Numbered from the stretch's first letter, positions 46,242-55,765 are shown. The stretch is DNA of 64,000 nt from Hyphomonadaceae bacterium (GCA_016791445.1 JAEUMP010000012.1:224949-288948), one strand, 5' to 3'. The notes: a model not told the origin generated them from the letters alone. Numbers and translations: made by a program.

Positions 46242-47516
46242 TCAGGCGGCGCCGCTCGCTTCCAGCACGTCCTCATACGTCCGCAAGCCGCTGCGCGGCG
46301 CGCTGACGAGGACCGCCATGTTGCCGGGCGTGTGCTGGTTATCGAGCATTTTCTCGTGCGCGGCGGGGATGCCCGTCCACGGGAAGACTTCGCCCATGGC
46401 GGGGTCGATGCGCCGATCGATGACAAGCTGGTTGGCCTGGCTCGCGTGATAGAGGTGCGCGAAGTGCGAGCCCTGCACCCGCTTCTGGTGCATCCACAGA
46501 TAGCGTGCGTCCATCGTCAGATTGAAACCCGTCGTGCCCGCGCAGATGACGACCATGCCCCCGCGCTTCACGACGCGCACCGAGACCGGGAAGGTCGATT
46601 CACCGGGGTGCTCGAAGACGATGTCGGGGTCCTTGCCGCCAGTGATCGCGCGCACGGCTTTGCCGAACTTGCCGACTTCCTTCATGTATTCCGGGAAGCC
46701 CTCGCCGTTCACTTTCGGCAGCTGGCCCCAGCAATTGAAGTCCTTGCGGTTGATGACCGCCTTCGCGCCCATCGAGAGCACGTAGTCGACTTTCGACTCA
46801 TCGGAGACGACGCCGATCGCGTGCGCGCCGCTGACGGCGCAAAGCTGCGTGGCGAAGACGCCGAGGCCGCCGGAGGCGCCCCACACCAGCACATTCTGGC
46901 CCGGACGCAGCACGTTCGGACGCCAGCCGAACAGCATGCGGTAAGCGGTGGCGAGCGTCAGCGTATAGCAGGCGGCTTCTTCCCAGGTGAGGTGTTGCGG
47001 GCGTGGCATGAGCTGGCGCGCCTGCACGCGCGTGAACTGCGCGAAGGACCCGTCCGGCGTCTCATAGCCCCAGATGCGCTGCGAGGTGGAGAACATCGGG
47101 TCGCCGCCGTTGCACTCCTCGTCGTCGCCGTCGTCCTGGTTGCAGTGGATGACCACTTCATCGCCCGGCTTCCAGCGCTTCACCTTCGAGCCCACAGCCC
47201 AGACGATGCCCGACGCATCGGAGCCGGCGATGTGATAGGGTTGCTTGTGTCCGTCGAACGGCGAGATCGGCTGACCGAGCGCCGCCCACACGCCATTGTA
47301 GTTGACGCCGGCGGCCATCACGAGAACGAGCGCCTCGTCTTCGCCCAGCGTCGGCGTCTCGACGACCTCCTGCTGCATGGCGACGGCCGGACGGCCGTGA
47401 CGCTCGCGGCGGATCGCCCATGCCCACATCGTCTTCGGCACGTGGAAGGCGGGCGGGATTTCACCGACCTCGTACAGATCCTTCACGAGGCTCGGCTTCG
47501 CCTGAGTGCTGCCCAT
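46242..47516 (-). CDS. ccr: Crotonyl-CoA carboxylase/reductase
   Basis: Key enzyme of the ethylmalonyl-CoA pathway: NADPH-dependent reductive carboxylation of crotonyl-CoA to (2S)-ethylmalonyl-CoA. The 424-residue medium-chain dehydrogenase/reductase protein has YHIAGSDASGIVWAVG (94-109), the insert CNQDDGDDEECNGGDP (125-140) typical of Ccr, the NADPH loop VLVWGASGGLGVF (209-221) and a C-terminal HTPGNMAVLV. An excellent GGAGGGAAG precedes the ATG at 47516. It is divergent from a small membrane protein and the ecm gene. Other pathway genes such as mcd and mcl are not in the window. Confidence 0.94.
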   Translation of the reverse strand: MGSTQAKPSLVKDLYEVGEIPPAFHVPKTMWAWAIRRERHGRPAVAMQQEVVETPTLGEDEALVLVMAAGVNYNGVWAALGQPISPFDGHKQPYHIAGSDASGIVWAVGSKVKRWKPGDEVVIHCNQDDGDDEECNGGDPMFSTSQRIWGYETPDGSFAQFTRVQARQLMPRPQHLTWEEAACYTLTLATAYRMLFGWRPNVLRPGQNVLVWGASGGLGVFATQLCAVSGAHAIGVVSDESKVDYVLSMGAKAVINRKDFNCWGQLPKVNGEGFPEYMKEVGKFGKAVRAITGGKDPDIVFEHPGESTFPVSVRVVKRGGMVVICAGTTGFNLTMDARYLWMHQKRVQGSHFAHLYHASQANQLVIDRRIDPAMGEVFPWTGIPAAHEKMLDNQHTPGNMAVLVSAPRSGLRTYEDVLEASGAA

Positions 47517-47585
47517 CACTTCCCTCCAAAGCACGCGCGCGGGGCTTGTCGGACCGGCCCGCGTTCGCGCGGGGCGCGCGACCGA

Positions 47586-47714
47586 TTGCGCCTCATTTCG
47601 CAGTCGCACAGATTGCGCCGCACTGCAGCATTACGCAACGGCCATCGCTCCGATTTCCGGCCCGTCGCGGACGGAATGTGCCCCAACGGCCACATTTTGC
47701 GTGGCGGAACGCAA
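47586..47714. promoter_or_regulatory. Cluster of TTGCG/CGCAA half-sites between ccr and its divergent neighbour
   Basis: TTGCG occurs at 47586-47590, 47613-47617 and 47697-47701, and CGCAA at 47634-47638 and 47710-47714. The last pair makes the inverted repeat TTGCGT-N6-ACGCAA (47697-47714). Short-chain acyl-CoA responsive regulators of the RamB/PccR type bind TTGCAA-like repeats in relatives, so this may be their operator region. No regulator gene lies next to it. Confidence 0.4.
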
Positions 47715-47754
47715 CAATCATGCCTAATGCTGGCGCTGGACAGGACGAGACAGG

Positions 47755-48447
47755 ATGGGACGGCTTCGCTCTATCGCCCTGCTGGCGATTTCCCTCGGCT
47801 TCGTCGCCCTCGGGGCGTTTGCGGCGGGTCAGGGCGGGGACAGCCTGGGCGTCGGTCTCTTGTGCATGGCATTCTTCGGCGGCGCCGCGGTGATGGCCGC
47901 GGCTGAACTTCTGCCGGCCGATCTGCCGACCCCTGACGCTGAGGGCGTGACCCTCATCAAGCCCAACCGCGCCCACATGATTGCGCTGATGGCGGGCGGC
48001 GCATTGATGGCGGTGGCCATCCCGCAGACGGCGCACTTGATGATGACTTCCGAACCACCGTTGCTCGTGGCGGGATTTGCACTGCTGGGCATCGTCATCT
48101 TCGGCGGTGCGGCCTTCGTGGGACTTTGGCGGCTGCTGCGGCCCAACGCGCTTTACCGGCTGGATCAGGTCGGCGTCGCCAGTCTGCACGGGGCGCAGAA
48201 ATGGTTCGTGCCGTGGCGAGCCGTGCGCGGGATCGACCCGATCGTCATCCGCGGCATCTATTTTCTCGCCCTCGATGTCGACGCGTCCGTGCCGCGCCCC
48301 AAGGGCGTCCTCGGCGCCGCCGCCAAAATCGCGGGTCTGCCCGAGTTCGCCATCGGCCCCACCGGGTCTCGCGTGCCCTTCGATCACTTCGCCGAACTCG
48401 TCCGCCATCACTGGGAGCGCGGGCGGCTGATGCAGACGCACAACTGA
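47755..48447 (+). CDS. Uncharacterised membrane protein between ccr and ecm
   Basis: A 230-residue protein with four predicted membrane helices (about 7-25, 33-50, 75-95 and 105-125), then a C-terminal soluble half of about 100 residues containing DQVGVASLHGAQKWFVPWRA. This pattern resembles bacterial proteins with a PH-like cytosolic domain after membrane helices (STM3941-like). No catalytic motif. It is divergent from ccr and 79 bp upstream of ecm in the same direction, so it may be expressed with the pathway. Function not recognised. Confidence 0.7.
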   Translation: MGRLRSIALLAISLGFVALGAFAAGQGGDSLGVGLLCMAFFGGAAVMAAAELLPADLPTPDAEGVTLIKPNRAHMIALMAGGALMAVAIPQTAHLMMTSEPPLLVAGFALLGIVIFGGAAFVGLWRLLRPNALYRLDQVGVASLHGAQKWFVPWRAVRGIDPIVIRGIYFLALDVDASVPRPKGVLGAAAKIAGLPEFAIGPTGSRVPFDHFAELVRHHWERGRLMQTHN

Positions 48448-48526
48448 ACCGCGCCGCTTGCGCCTCCGATCTTGCAGTGCAGCATGGCTTCGGGTCTGCT
48501 GCCCCGGTTCACCCTAGGACACGCAC

Positions 48527-50530
48527 ATGGCCGACACCGCCTCCGGCAAGCCCTTCCAGCACGCGCCCGACGCGCCGTGGATCTTCCGCACCTATGCGGG
48601 GCACTCCACGCCGAAAGAGTCCAACAAGCTCTACCGCGCGAACCTCGCAAAGGGGCAGACGGGCTTGTCCGTGGCCTTCGATCTGCCGACGCAAACAGGC
48701 TACGACAGCGATCACATCCTGGCGCGCGGCGAAGTGGGCAAGGTCGGCGTGCCGGTCGGCCATCTCGGCGACATGCGCGCGCTGTTTGACGGCATTCCGC
48801 TCGACAAGATGAACACGTCGATGACGATCAATGCGCCGGCGGCCTGGCTGCTGGCGCTCTACGTCGCGCTCGCCGACGAGACCGGCGCTAGCCGCAAGGC
48901 GCTGCAGGGCACGACGCAGAACGACGTCGTGAAAGAATATCTCTCGCGCGGCACCTACATCTTCCCGCCGGCGCCGTCGCTGAAGCTGACCGCAGATACC
49001 ATCGCCTGGTGCCTCACCGAAACGCCGAAATGGAATCCGACGAACATCTGCTCCTACCATCTGCAGGAAGCCGGCGCGACGCCGGAGCAGGAGCTCGCCT
49101 TCGCCATGGCCACCGCCATCGCGGTGCTCGACGAGGTGAAGAAGCGCGGTGAAATCTCCGACGCGGATTTCCCGCTCGTGTTCTCGCGCATCTCCTTCTT
49201 CGTGAATGCGGGCCTCCGCTTCATCACCGAGACCTGCAAGATGCGCGCGTTCAACGTGCTGTGGGACGAACTCGGCCGCGAGCGCTACGGCGTCGCCGAT
49301 CCGAAGCTGCGCCGCTTCCGGTATGGCGTGCAGGTGAACTCTCTCGGCCTGACGGAACCGCAGGCGGAGAACAACGTCTATCGCATCCTCCTGGAAATGC
49401 TCGCGGTGACGCTCTCGAAAGACGCGCGCGCCCGCGCCGTGCAGCTGCCTGCGTGGAACGAGGCGCTCGGCCTCCCGCGCCAGTGGGACCAGCAATGGTC
49501 GCTGCGGATGCAGCAGATTCTCGCCTACGAAACCGACTTGCTCGAATTCGAGGACATCTTCGAAGGCAGCCACGTGATCGAAGCCAAGACACGTGAGCTT
49601 GTCGAAGGCGCGAAGGCCGAACTGAAGCTCATCGACTCCATGGGCGGCGCCGTGGCGGCGGTGGAACGCGGCTACATGAAGGAAGCGCTCGTCAACTCGA
49701 ACCGATTGCGCGTCGGCGCCATCGAGCGCGGCGACATCAAGGTCGTCGGCGTCAACGCTTACACCGAAAGCGAACCCTCCCCCCTCTATGGGCAGGAAGA
49801 GAACGCCGCCATCGAGAAGATCGGCGAGCATGTCGAAGGCGAGCAGATCGCACGCCTCAAGGCATGGCGCGCGCAACGCGACGCGGGCGCCGTCGAAAAG
49901 GCGCTGGCAGAACTTGCCGCCGCCGCGCGCGAAGATCGCAACATCATGGAGCCATCCATCGCCTGCGCAAAGGCGGGTGTGACCACCGGCGAATGGGGCG
50001 AAGCGCTGCGCAAGGTCTATGGCGAATACCGCGCGCCCACGGGCGTGGCGCTTGTCGTTTCCAGCGACGGCGACGAGGACATCGAGAAGGTGAAGGCCGA
50101 CGTCGCGGCGCTGTCGGAAAAGCTCGGCCGCAATCTCACCTTCCTCGTCGGCAAGCCCGGCCTCGACGGCCATTCCAACGGCGCCGAGCAGATCGCCGCG
50201 CGCGGCCGCGCGGTCGGGATGGACGTCGTCTATGAGGGCATCCGCCTGAAGCCCGCCGAAATCGTCGCCGCCGCCAAGGAAAAGCGCGCGCACGTCATCG
50301 GGCTTTCTATCCTCTCCGGCTCCCACCTCGATCTCGTGCGCGACGTGGTGCGACTGCTGCGCGAAGCGGGTCTCGAAAAGACGCCCGTCGTCGTCGGCGG
50401 CATCATCCCGCCTGCGGATGCTCTCGCGCTGAAGCAGATGGGCGTCGCCGGCGTCTACACGCCGAAGGATTTCCGCATCACGGGAATCATGGGCGATGTG
50501 GTGAAGGTGGTCGAGAAGGCGAACGCGTGA
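48527..50530 (+). CDS. ecm: Ethylmalonyl-CoA mutase, adenosylcobalamin-dependent
   Basis: Rearranges (2R)-ethylmalonyl-CoA to (2S)-methylsuccinyl-CoA in the ethylmalonyl-CoA pathway. The 667-residue single-chain mutase has the catalytic TIM barrel (about 1-480; GLSVAFDLPTQTGYDSDH, TMTINAPAAWL-like MNTSMTINAPA, NTYSY-like CSYHLQEAG). A C-terminal B12-binding domain carries DGHSNG (Asp547, His549, Gly552), the lower-ligand histidine motif DxHxxG. It is the MeaA type rather than methylmalonyl-CoA mutase, from its overall pattern and its ccr neighbour. The nearby B12 receptor fits the cofactor need. Confidence 0.93.
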   Translation: MADTASGKPFQHAPDAPWIFRTYAGHSTPKESNKLYRANLAKGQTGLSVAFDLPTQTGYDSDHILARGEVGKVGVPVGHLGDMRALFDGIPLDKMNTSMTINAPAAWLLALYVALADETGASRKALQGTTQNDVVKEYLSRGTYIFPPAPSLKLTADTIAWCLTETPKWNPTNICSYHLQEAGATPEQELAFAMATAIAVLDEVKKRGEISDADFPLVFSRISFFVNAGLRFITETCKMRAFNVLWDELGRERYGVADPKLRRFRYGVQVNSLGLTEPQAENNVYRILLEMLAVTLSKDARARAVQLPAWNEALGLPRQWDQQWSLRMQQILAYETDLLEFEDIFEGSHVIEAKTRELVEGAKAELKLIDSMGGAVAAVERGYMKEALVNSNRLRVGAIERGDIKVVGVNAYTESEPSPLYGQEENAAIEKIGEHVEGEQIARLKAWRAQRDAGAVEKALAELAAAAREDRNIMEPSIACAKAGVTTGEWGEALRKVYGEYRAPTGVALVVSSDGDEDIEKVKADVAALSEKLGRNLTFLVGKPGLDGHSNGAEQIAARGRAVGMDVVYEGIRLKPAEIVAAAKEKRAHVIGLSILSGSHLDLVRDVVRLLREAGLEKTPVVVGGIIPPADALALKQMGVAGVYTPKDFRITGIMGDVVKVVEKANA

Positions 50531-50613
50531 TACCCGTGAGCGCGTGACCTGCGGACAACGCTGCGCCGCGACGCTGCCCGCGCGCGTACCCCGGAGAGAG
50601 GCGAAGCCCTGAC

Positions 50614-51357
50614 GTGCCACACGATTTCGCCAGACTCGAACGCCTCCTCCTCGTCGCTTGGCCCGCGCGCGAGACGCAGAAGCTGCATGGCTGGACGCTG
50701 CTCACCGATAGCGGCGCGACGGGCCGCGCGAACGCGGTAGCGCCGCTTGCGTTCGAGGGCGCGATCGGCGCGGCGATCGGCGACGTGCAAAAGCACTATC
50801 AGTCGCGCGGCATGCGCCCGACCTTCCGCATCGCGCGCGGCGCGTGCGCGCCGAGGGATCTGGCGGAAGTGCTCTCCGCGCGCGGCTGGCGGCCTTCGCA
50901 ACAGACACTCGTCATGGCGGCGCCCATCGCCACGGCGCTGCAGACATTGCCCGACCCTGCCGACATCACGCTCGGCCCCGACTATCCCGACGCCGTCGAT
51001 GCGATCCTGAAGGAAACATCCGCCACGCCGGCCGAGTACGAGGAGCGCCGCGGCCTCGCGCAGCGCACGCCCGCGCCGCGTGCGTTTGCGCTCGCGGGAA
51101 CGGCGTCCGTAGGGCTTTGCGTCGTCGTCGAGGACATGGCCGGCGTCTTCCTCATGCGCACGCAGCCCGCCCAGCGCCGCAAGGGCCATGCCCGGCGCAT
51201 CCTGGCGGCGCTCCTGCGCTTCGGGCGCGACGCGGGCGCCGCCCACGTCTTCCTGCAAGTGGAGGCTTCCAACGACCCGGCAATCGCGCTCTACGAGGGG
51301 GCCGCCTTCAAAACGGTCTATTCGTACGACTACTGGCGCGAGGAGCCACGCCGATGA
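50614..51357 (+). CDS. GNAT-family N-acetyltransferase
   Basis: A 247-residue protein with a C-terminal GNAT fold. The acetyl-CoA loop is the TQPAQRRKGHARRIL segment (about 188-202), followed by VFLQVEASNDPAIALYEGAAF, the usual last strand and helix (given here in part). The N-terminal half, about 110 residues, looks like a second, degenerate GNAT unit. Substrate unknown. GTG start at 50614 with a purine-rich stretch about 14 nt upstream. Its stop overlaps the lepB start by 4 bp, so the two are coupled. Confidence 0.82.
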   Translation: MPHDFARLERLLLVAWPARETQKLHGWTLLTDSGATGRANAVAPLAFEGAIGAAIGDVQKHYQSRGMRPTFRIARGACAPRDLAEVLSARGWRPSQQTLVMAAPIATALQTLPDPADITLGPDYPDAVDAILKETSATPAEYEERRGLAQRTPAPRAFALAGTASVGLCVVVEDMAGVFLMRTQPAQRRKGHARRILAALLRFGRDAGAAHVFLQVEASNDPAIALYEGAAFKTVYSYDYWREEPRR

Positions 51358-52151
51358 CGAGCCTGACCGATCCGCCCGCGAAGGACGCCGCCGCGCCCGA
51401 AGCGCCGCTGCCGCAGCGCCTGATGGGCGAAGCGCGGGAGTTCGCGCGGTTCCTGATGGTCGCCATCCCGGCCTATCTCGCCTTCACCACGGTGGCGTTC
51501 GCGGCCTATCACATCCCCTCGGAAAGCATGGTGCCGGCGATGGAGGTGGGCGACCGCGTCGTCGTCTCGAAATTCGCGTACGGCTACAGCCGCCAGTCGC
51601 TGCCGCTGAACATCGGCGCGCTCATGCAGCCCGGCCGCACACGCTTCCTCGAACAGGCGCCGAAGCGCGGCGACGTCGCGGTGTTCATGCATCCGCAGGA
51701 AGACAAGGTGATGATCAAGCGCCTGATCGGTCTGCCCGGTGACGAGATCGCGGTGCGCGACGGCGTGCTGTGGGTGAACGGCGAAAAGGTGCTGCGGCGC
51801 GACGGGCGCTCCATCGTGCGCGTGGCGCAGGGCGGCGCGCTCGAAACGGCGGGACGCTATGTCGAGGAGCTTCCAGGCGGCGTCACGCATGTGATCCACG
51901 AGTTTTCCGACTACGAGATCTATGACGATTTCGGCCCGTATGTCGTGCCGCCGCGCCATGTGTTCGCCATGGGCGACAACCGCGACAATTCCCTCGACAG
52001 CCGCTGGGAAGGCATGGGCCCCGTGCCGATGGACAACCTCATCGGCCGCGCCGAGACGGTCTATTTCGCCATGCCGCATTTCGGGAAGAAGCAGGTGGGC
52101 GTGGAGCCCGCCGCGCAGCGCTGGTTCCAGCCGCTGACACGCCGCGACTAG
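51354..52151 (+). CDS. lepB: Signal peptidase I
   Basis: Removes signal peptides from secreted proteins at the outer face of the inner membrane. The 265-residue protein has an N-terminal membrane helix (about 33-52), the catalytic serine motif IPSESMVPAM (Ser58), the lysine motif MIKRLIGLPGD (Lys122) and box E GDNRDNSLDSR near the C-terminus. It starts within the GNAT stop codon (ATGA) and its own stop overlaps the convergent DMT gene by 4 bp. Confidence 0.95.
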   Translation: MTSLTDPPAKDAAAPEAPLPQRLMGEAREFARFLMVAIPAYLAFTTVAFAAYHIPSESMVPAMEVGDRVVVSKFAYGYSRQSLPLNIGALMQPGRTRFLEQAPKRGDVAVFMHPQEDKVMIKRLIGLPGDEIAVRDGVLWVNGEKVLRRDGRSIVRVAQGGALETAGRYVEELPGGVTHVIHEFSDYEIYDDFGPYVVPPRHVFAMGDNRDNSLDSRWEGMGPVPMDNLIGRAETVYFAMPHFGKKQVGVEPAAQRWFQPLTRRD

Positions 52152-53023
52152 CGTCGCTCGCGCTGCACCACGAACACGCCGGCGAGGATCAACACCGCGC
52201 CGAGAATGCCCGCGGCGCTCAGGCCTTCGCTGAACAGGAGCCAGCCCCACACCGCCGCCGACACCGGCTGCACCCAGAGCAGCACCGTCGACAGCGTGAT
52301 CGGCAGCTGCCCGAGGCCGTAGGCGATCAGCCCCTGCCCGAAGGTGTGCACGAACACGCCGAGAAAGATCAGCACGAGCCAGCCCTGCAGCGTCATGTGC
52401 GTGATCACGAACGGCTCACCCATCACGACCGTCGCGATCGCCGCGCAGACCATTGCCGCCGCCGTCGTCGTCAGCATCGCCACCGCCGCGCCCACGCGAT
52501 CGCGCACGCCGCGCAGCACGAGCAGATACGCCGCGTACCAGACCGCCGACGCCATGCCGAGCGCATCGCCGGTGAACGTTCCCTGCCCCTCCTGCGCGCG
52601 CGAGAGCGACATGAGCGCCGCGCCGACCACCGCGATCCCCGCCCCGAGGAGCCAGCCTTTGCCGATGCGTTCCTTGAACAGGAGCCACCCTGCCGCCGCA
52701 GCGAGGATCGGCGTCATGTTGGAGAACAGCGTCGCGTTCGCCACCGTCGTCAGCCCGAGCGCCGCGTGCCACAGCGCCATGTCGAGCGCGAAGCACGCGC
52801 CCGCGACGACAAGCAGCCTTGTGTCTCGCGTCGAAGAAGCAGGCGCCTTCAGCACCAGCGCGATGAGCGCCAGCATCGGAATCGCAAAGGCAAACCGCCA
52901 GAACGCCGTGGCCTGCGGCCCCAGCTCCGAAAAGCGCATGCCGACGGGCGCAAGGCCGATGATCGCAGCGCCGAGCGCGACGGCGAGGATCGCGCGGGTG
53001 CGTTGGGCCGGCGTCTGGAGCAT
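52148..53023 (-). CDS. EamA/DMT-family transporter
   Basis: A 291-residue inner-membrane exporter with ten predicted helices in two EamA repeats. The first repeat includes FSELGPQATAFWRFAFAIPM and LFSNMTPILAAAAGWLLFKE, the second a LSTVLLWVQPVSAAVWGWLLF segment near the C-terminus. Such proteins export amino acids, purines or other metabolites; the substrate cannot be read. No Shine-Dalgarno sequence is seen, and TTGCCC lies 34 nt before the ATG. Confidence 0.87.
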   Translation of the reverse strand: MLQTPAQRTRAILAVALGAAIIGLAPVGMRFSELGPQATAFWRFAFAIPMLALIALVLKAPASSTRDTRLLVVAGACFALDMALWHAALGLTTVANATLFSNMTPILAAAAGWLLFKERIGKGWLLGAGIAVVGAALMSLSRAQEGQGTFTGDALGMASAVWYAAYLLVLRGVRDRVGAAVAMLTTTAAAMVCAAIATVVMGEPFVITHMTLQGWLVLIFLGVFVHTFGQGLIAYGLGQLPITLSTVLLWVQPVSAAVWGWLLFSEGLSAAGILGAVLILAGVFVVQRERR

Positions 53024-53065
53024 GGCGCGAGAAAGCGCGATCCGATCTTGCGGGCAAGCGTCGCC

Positions 53066-55300
53066 TTACTGGACAGGTGCGACGCTTCCGCCCTCGTCGC
53101 CCCAGTCCGGCCTTTGCTTGATCATGGCGGACGCCGCATTCAGCACCCGGATGGCCCCGTCATTGCCGCGGGTTGACGCCCAACGAATGGTCCGCTGAGC
53201 GGCCTTGTCCTCACCCAGCAGCGCGGCCTGAAACAAGGCCTGGAGCGCGGCGAGACGAACCTCCGCGCGCGCGTCGCGCGATGCGCCCGGGAGAATGATG
53301 GCGCACAGCATGCCGACAGCGCCGGGCGCCGACCAGTTCTCTCCCACGATTTGCACGATCTGGAGCCGGACTCCCAGCGCACGACTGCCGCTGTTGAGCT
53401 GCAGGTGCGCGAGCTTCAGCGGTTCGATGGAGGGTTCAGGTCGCTCGTCGCGCACCCGCCCTATCAGCGCTTCAAGCCGTTGGGAGTCCGGCTTGCCCTG
53501 GCGCGCTTCGTCGACGAGGAGCTGCTCCGGCGGACGCGCGGCGTTCCGATCAAGAATCGCGCGCGCAACAAACTGGATCGACCCATCGCCCTCCCGCTGC
53601 GCAAGCTCCTCGAGCCGGTCTTCGTCGTAGGCCCAGAAGGGCTCCGGCACATCGTCGACCAGCTTCCACCCGCCCTCAACCGCAACCGCGAGTCCGTGGA
53701 ACGCTGCGTTCTCCGCGAATGGATCGAGCCGGTCGATGGTGCGTTCCTTGTAGAACATGTCCCTGAGCTTGGCGCTGCGCTGAAGGCTGGAGAGCGCCTG
53801 CAACAACGCTGCGAGAAACACGAGATCGACGATCACGCGTGTGGCGAACACGGCATGCTGCGCGTTGCCCACATGCTCTTCGTCCATGCTGATCGGCGCG
53901 GAGCCTTTCACCTGATAGATCTCGGCCCAGTCGACGAACGGCACAGCCTTCGCGAGCTCGGCGCCGAAGAAACTCACCCACGGCAGGATGTCGTGCACGC
54001 TCGCCTCGGGGCTCACGAGGAACAGGTTGCCGCCATCGGCGAGATGAAGTTGCCGAAGCGCCAGCGGCACGATCACGAACAGCGACATGAAGCCAAGCAA
54101 CGCCTCGTCACGCAGGTCGTTGGCGAAGCCGATGCGGATTTGCGGCCCGGAGAACTTGCGGTTCAGCATGGCGTTCTCGCGGTCTTCCTCGACCCATGCC
54201 CAGCGCCGCGCAATGGCGACGACCGCCACCAGCGAGAAGAAGAGCGGCACAAGACCCCACGGCGGCGGCAGCCACCAGCCCAGCGTCCCGATCAGAATCA
54301 GATGTCCGAAAAGCAGGCCGTAGCGCACGGTCCTCTTAGGCTGATCGGCCCCCATCATCGGCGCCACAGCGAACACCAGAAAGGCGTCAAAGGCGCTGAA
54401 CGCCTTGCTCACCCACCCGAACCAGCCTTCGATCGCGCTGCTCAGCGCCTCGAACGACTTGTTCAGGCGCTCCGAGGTCGGACCCACCGCGACCACCCCG
54501 AACGCCACGATCAAGCCCACGACCACCGCAAGCCCCGTGCCCTGCGAAATGCGCGCCGTTTCGCCATGCGACGCGGACCATGCGCCGAGACTGGCGATGA
54601 CGATCACGAAGAGCGTGAGCGTGATGACGCCGATGCTGCTGATGTGGCCGAAGGGCGGCCGCTCCGCGTAGGCGAGCGGCAGTTTGCGTTCACGCACCGC
54701 CGACATCATCGCCGCCATGATCGGCAAGGCGATCACGATCACGAAAATCCACGTCAGATGCGGCGCGACGCTCTTGTCGGTCGACTGACCGTAAGCCGCG
54801 ATCAGCGAAAGCGCCGCAAGCTGCGCAATCGCGACGCCGCTGGCGCCCGAAACCGTGCGTCGCGCAATTTTCGGATTTGAAAGATCAATGCGGCTGCGCG
54901 CCCACATCGCAGCCAGCGCCGGCGCAAGCGCGATGAATTGCAACGTCGCCGCAGTGACGCCCGCGATCGCGTCCTCCGCGCGCAACCGCGCCAACGCTTC
55001 AGCGCCGACGAGCAAGACGGCGGACCCCAGCGCCAGCGGGATCGCCGCGAGCATGCGCCGCGTCATGCCCGCAGCAACGACGATGCTCACGACGGCGATG
55101 ATGACGACGCTGAAGCCGGCCAGCAGCATCCAGTCCTGCAGATGCGCCAGATCGTTCCAGTAAACCGCCAGGAGCGCGGGCGGCGCGGCAGCCAGCAGGC
55201 CGAGCGCGAGAACCGCCCAGCGGAACCGCCCCCAGCCCTGAATGGGCCGTCCCGCGCCCGCTGCCGCACCATCCAGATTCTGTGTCGTAACGCCGACCAT
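53066..55300 (-). CDS. Large polytopic membrane protein of unknown function
   Basis: A 744-residue protein not recognised as a known family. The first about 450 residues contain roughly twelve hydrophobic helices (for example LLAGFSVVIIAVVSIVVAAG, LTWIFVIVIALPIMAAMMSA, IGVITLTLFVIVIASLGAWS). The last about 230 residues are soluble, acidic and largely helical, with a HEAT-like look (AEVRLAALQALFQAALLGED). There is no transporter, kinase or peptidase motif. The ATG at 55300 with a G-rich stretch upstream is preferred over a TTG at 55327. It stands alone, divergent from nrdA across a 490-bp gap. Confidence 0.75.
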   Translation of the reverse strand: MVGVTTQNLDGAAAGAGRPIQGWGRFRWAVLALGLLAAAPPALLAVYWNDLAHLQDWMLLAGFSVVIIAVVSIVVAAGMTRRMLAAIPLALGSAVLLVGAEALARLRAEDAIAGVTAATLQFIALAPALAAMWARSRIDLSNPKIARRTVSGASGVAIAQLAALSLIAAYGQSTDKSVAPHLTWIFVIVIALPIMAAMMSAVRERKLPLAYAERPPFGHISSIGVITLTLFVIVIASLGAWSASHGETARISQGTGLAVVVGLIVAFGVVAVGPTSERLNKSFEALSSAIEGWFGWVSKAFSAFDAFLVFAVAPMMGADQPKRTVRYGLLFGHLILIGTLGWWLPPPWGLVPLFFSLVAVVAIARRWAWVEEDRENAMLNRKFSGPQIRIGFANDLRDEALLGFMSLFVIVPLALRQLHLADGGNLFLVSPEASVHDILPWVSFFGAELAKAVPFVDWAEIYQVKGSAPISMDEEHVGNAQHAVFATRVIVDLVFLAALLQALSSLQRSAKLRDMFYKERTIDRLDPFAENAAFHGLAVAVEGGWKLVDDVPEPFWAYDEDRLEELAQREGDGSIQFVARAILDRNAARPPEQLLVDEARQGKPDSQRLEALIGRVRDERPEPSIEPLKLAHLQLNSGSRALGVRLQIVQIVGENWSAPGAVGMLCAIILPGASRDARAEVRLAALQALFQAALLGEDKAAQRTIRWASTRGNDGAIRVLNAASAMIKQRPDWGDEGGSVAPVQ

Positions 55301-55671
55301 GCCGTCGTCCCCCCGATACACGCCCAACCCGAATTGTTTCGGTCAGGCAATGTTGCGCCGTCAATCGCCGCGCGGGGCGGCGCGCGCGAATCGCCGGTGT
55401 CGGCGCAGGCCGAATCGCGCCGCCGGACGGCCGGACGGGGCGCTCTCGGGAAGCTTTCGGCGACCCGCGAATGCCGGCGAACACCGCCCGTCCCGCCCCC
55501 GCCTGCAAAGATTAACGCCCTGTCAGAACGCCCCGCTCCCGGAACGGGTCATGGCCGCCAAGGGGTCGCGACGGCGGGCGGCGTTCAGATGTTTCCCGGC
55601 CGGGTTAACGTGTTTCCCGGAGCCCTTCACACCTTGTTCACGAAAAAAACTGCCCACCCCCTCCAGGGCCG
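55301..55671. other. Gap between the large membrane protein and the nrdA promoter
   Basis: A 371-bp stretch with no supported gene. It holds short repeats of TTTCCCGG (about 55590 and 55611), scattered TTAA half-sites and an A-rich run (55652-55658). No RNA gene or intact reading frame with family resemblance was recognised. Confidence 0.4.
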
Positions 55672-55696
55672 TTGACCGACTCTTAGGACCTAGGGA

Positions 55697-55712
55697 TCAC
55701 TATATGTAGCGG
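55697..55712 (+). promoter_or_regulatory. NrdR-type box upstream of nrdA
   Basis: The core CTATATGTAG (55700-55709) matches the NrdR consensus core CwATATaTwG at nine of ten positions and is nearly the same as the CTATATCTAG core before nrdB. NrdR represses ribonucleotide reductase genes when dATP is high. A second, much weaker candidate (GGATATAGCG at 55734-55743) lies 34 bp away, not at the usual spacing. Confidence 0.65.
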
Positions 55713-55765
55713 TACAGACAAAGACCGACCGCCGGATATAGCGCGTGCGCTCAACGCGACTCCGG

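Noticed and set aside
55731-55746. Second NrdR box before nrdA
   Set aside because: GGATATAGCG matches only about six of ten core positions and its spacing to the good box is 34 bp instead of 31-32.
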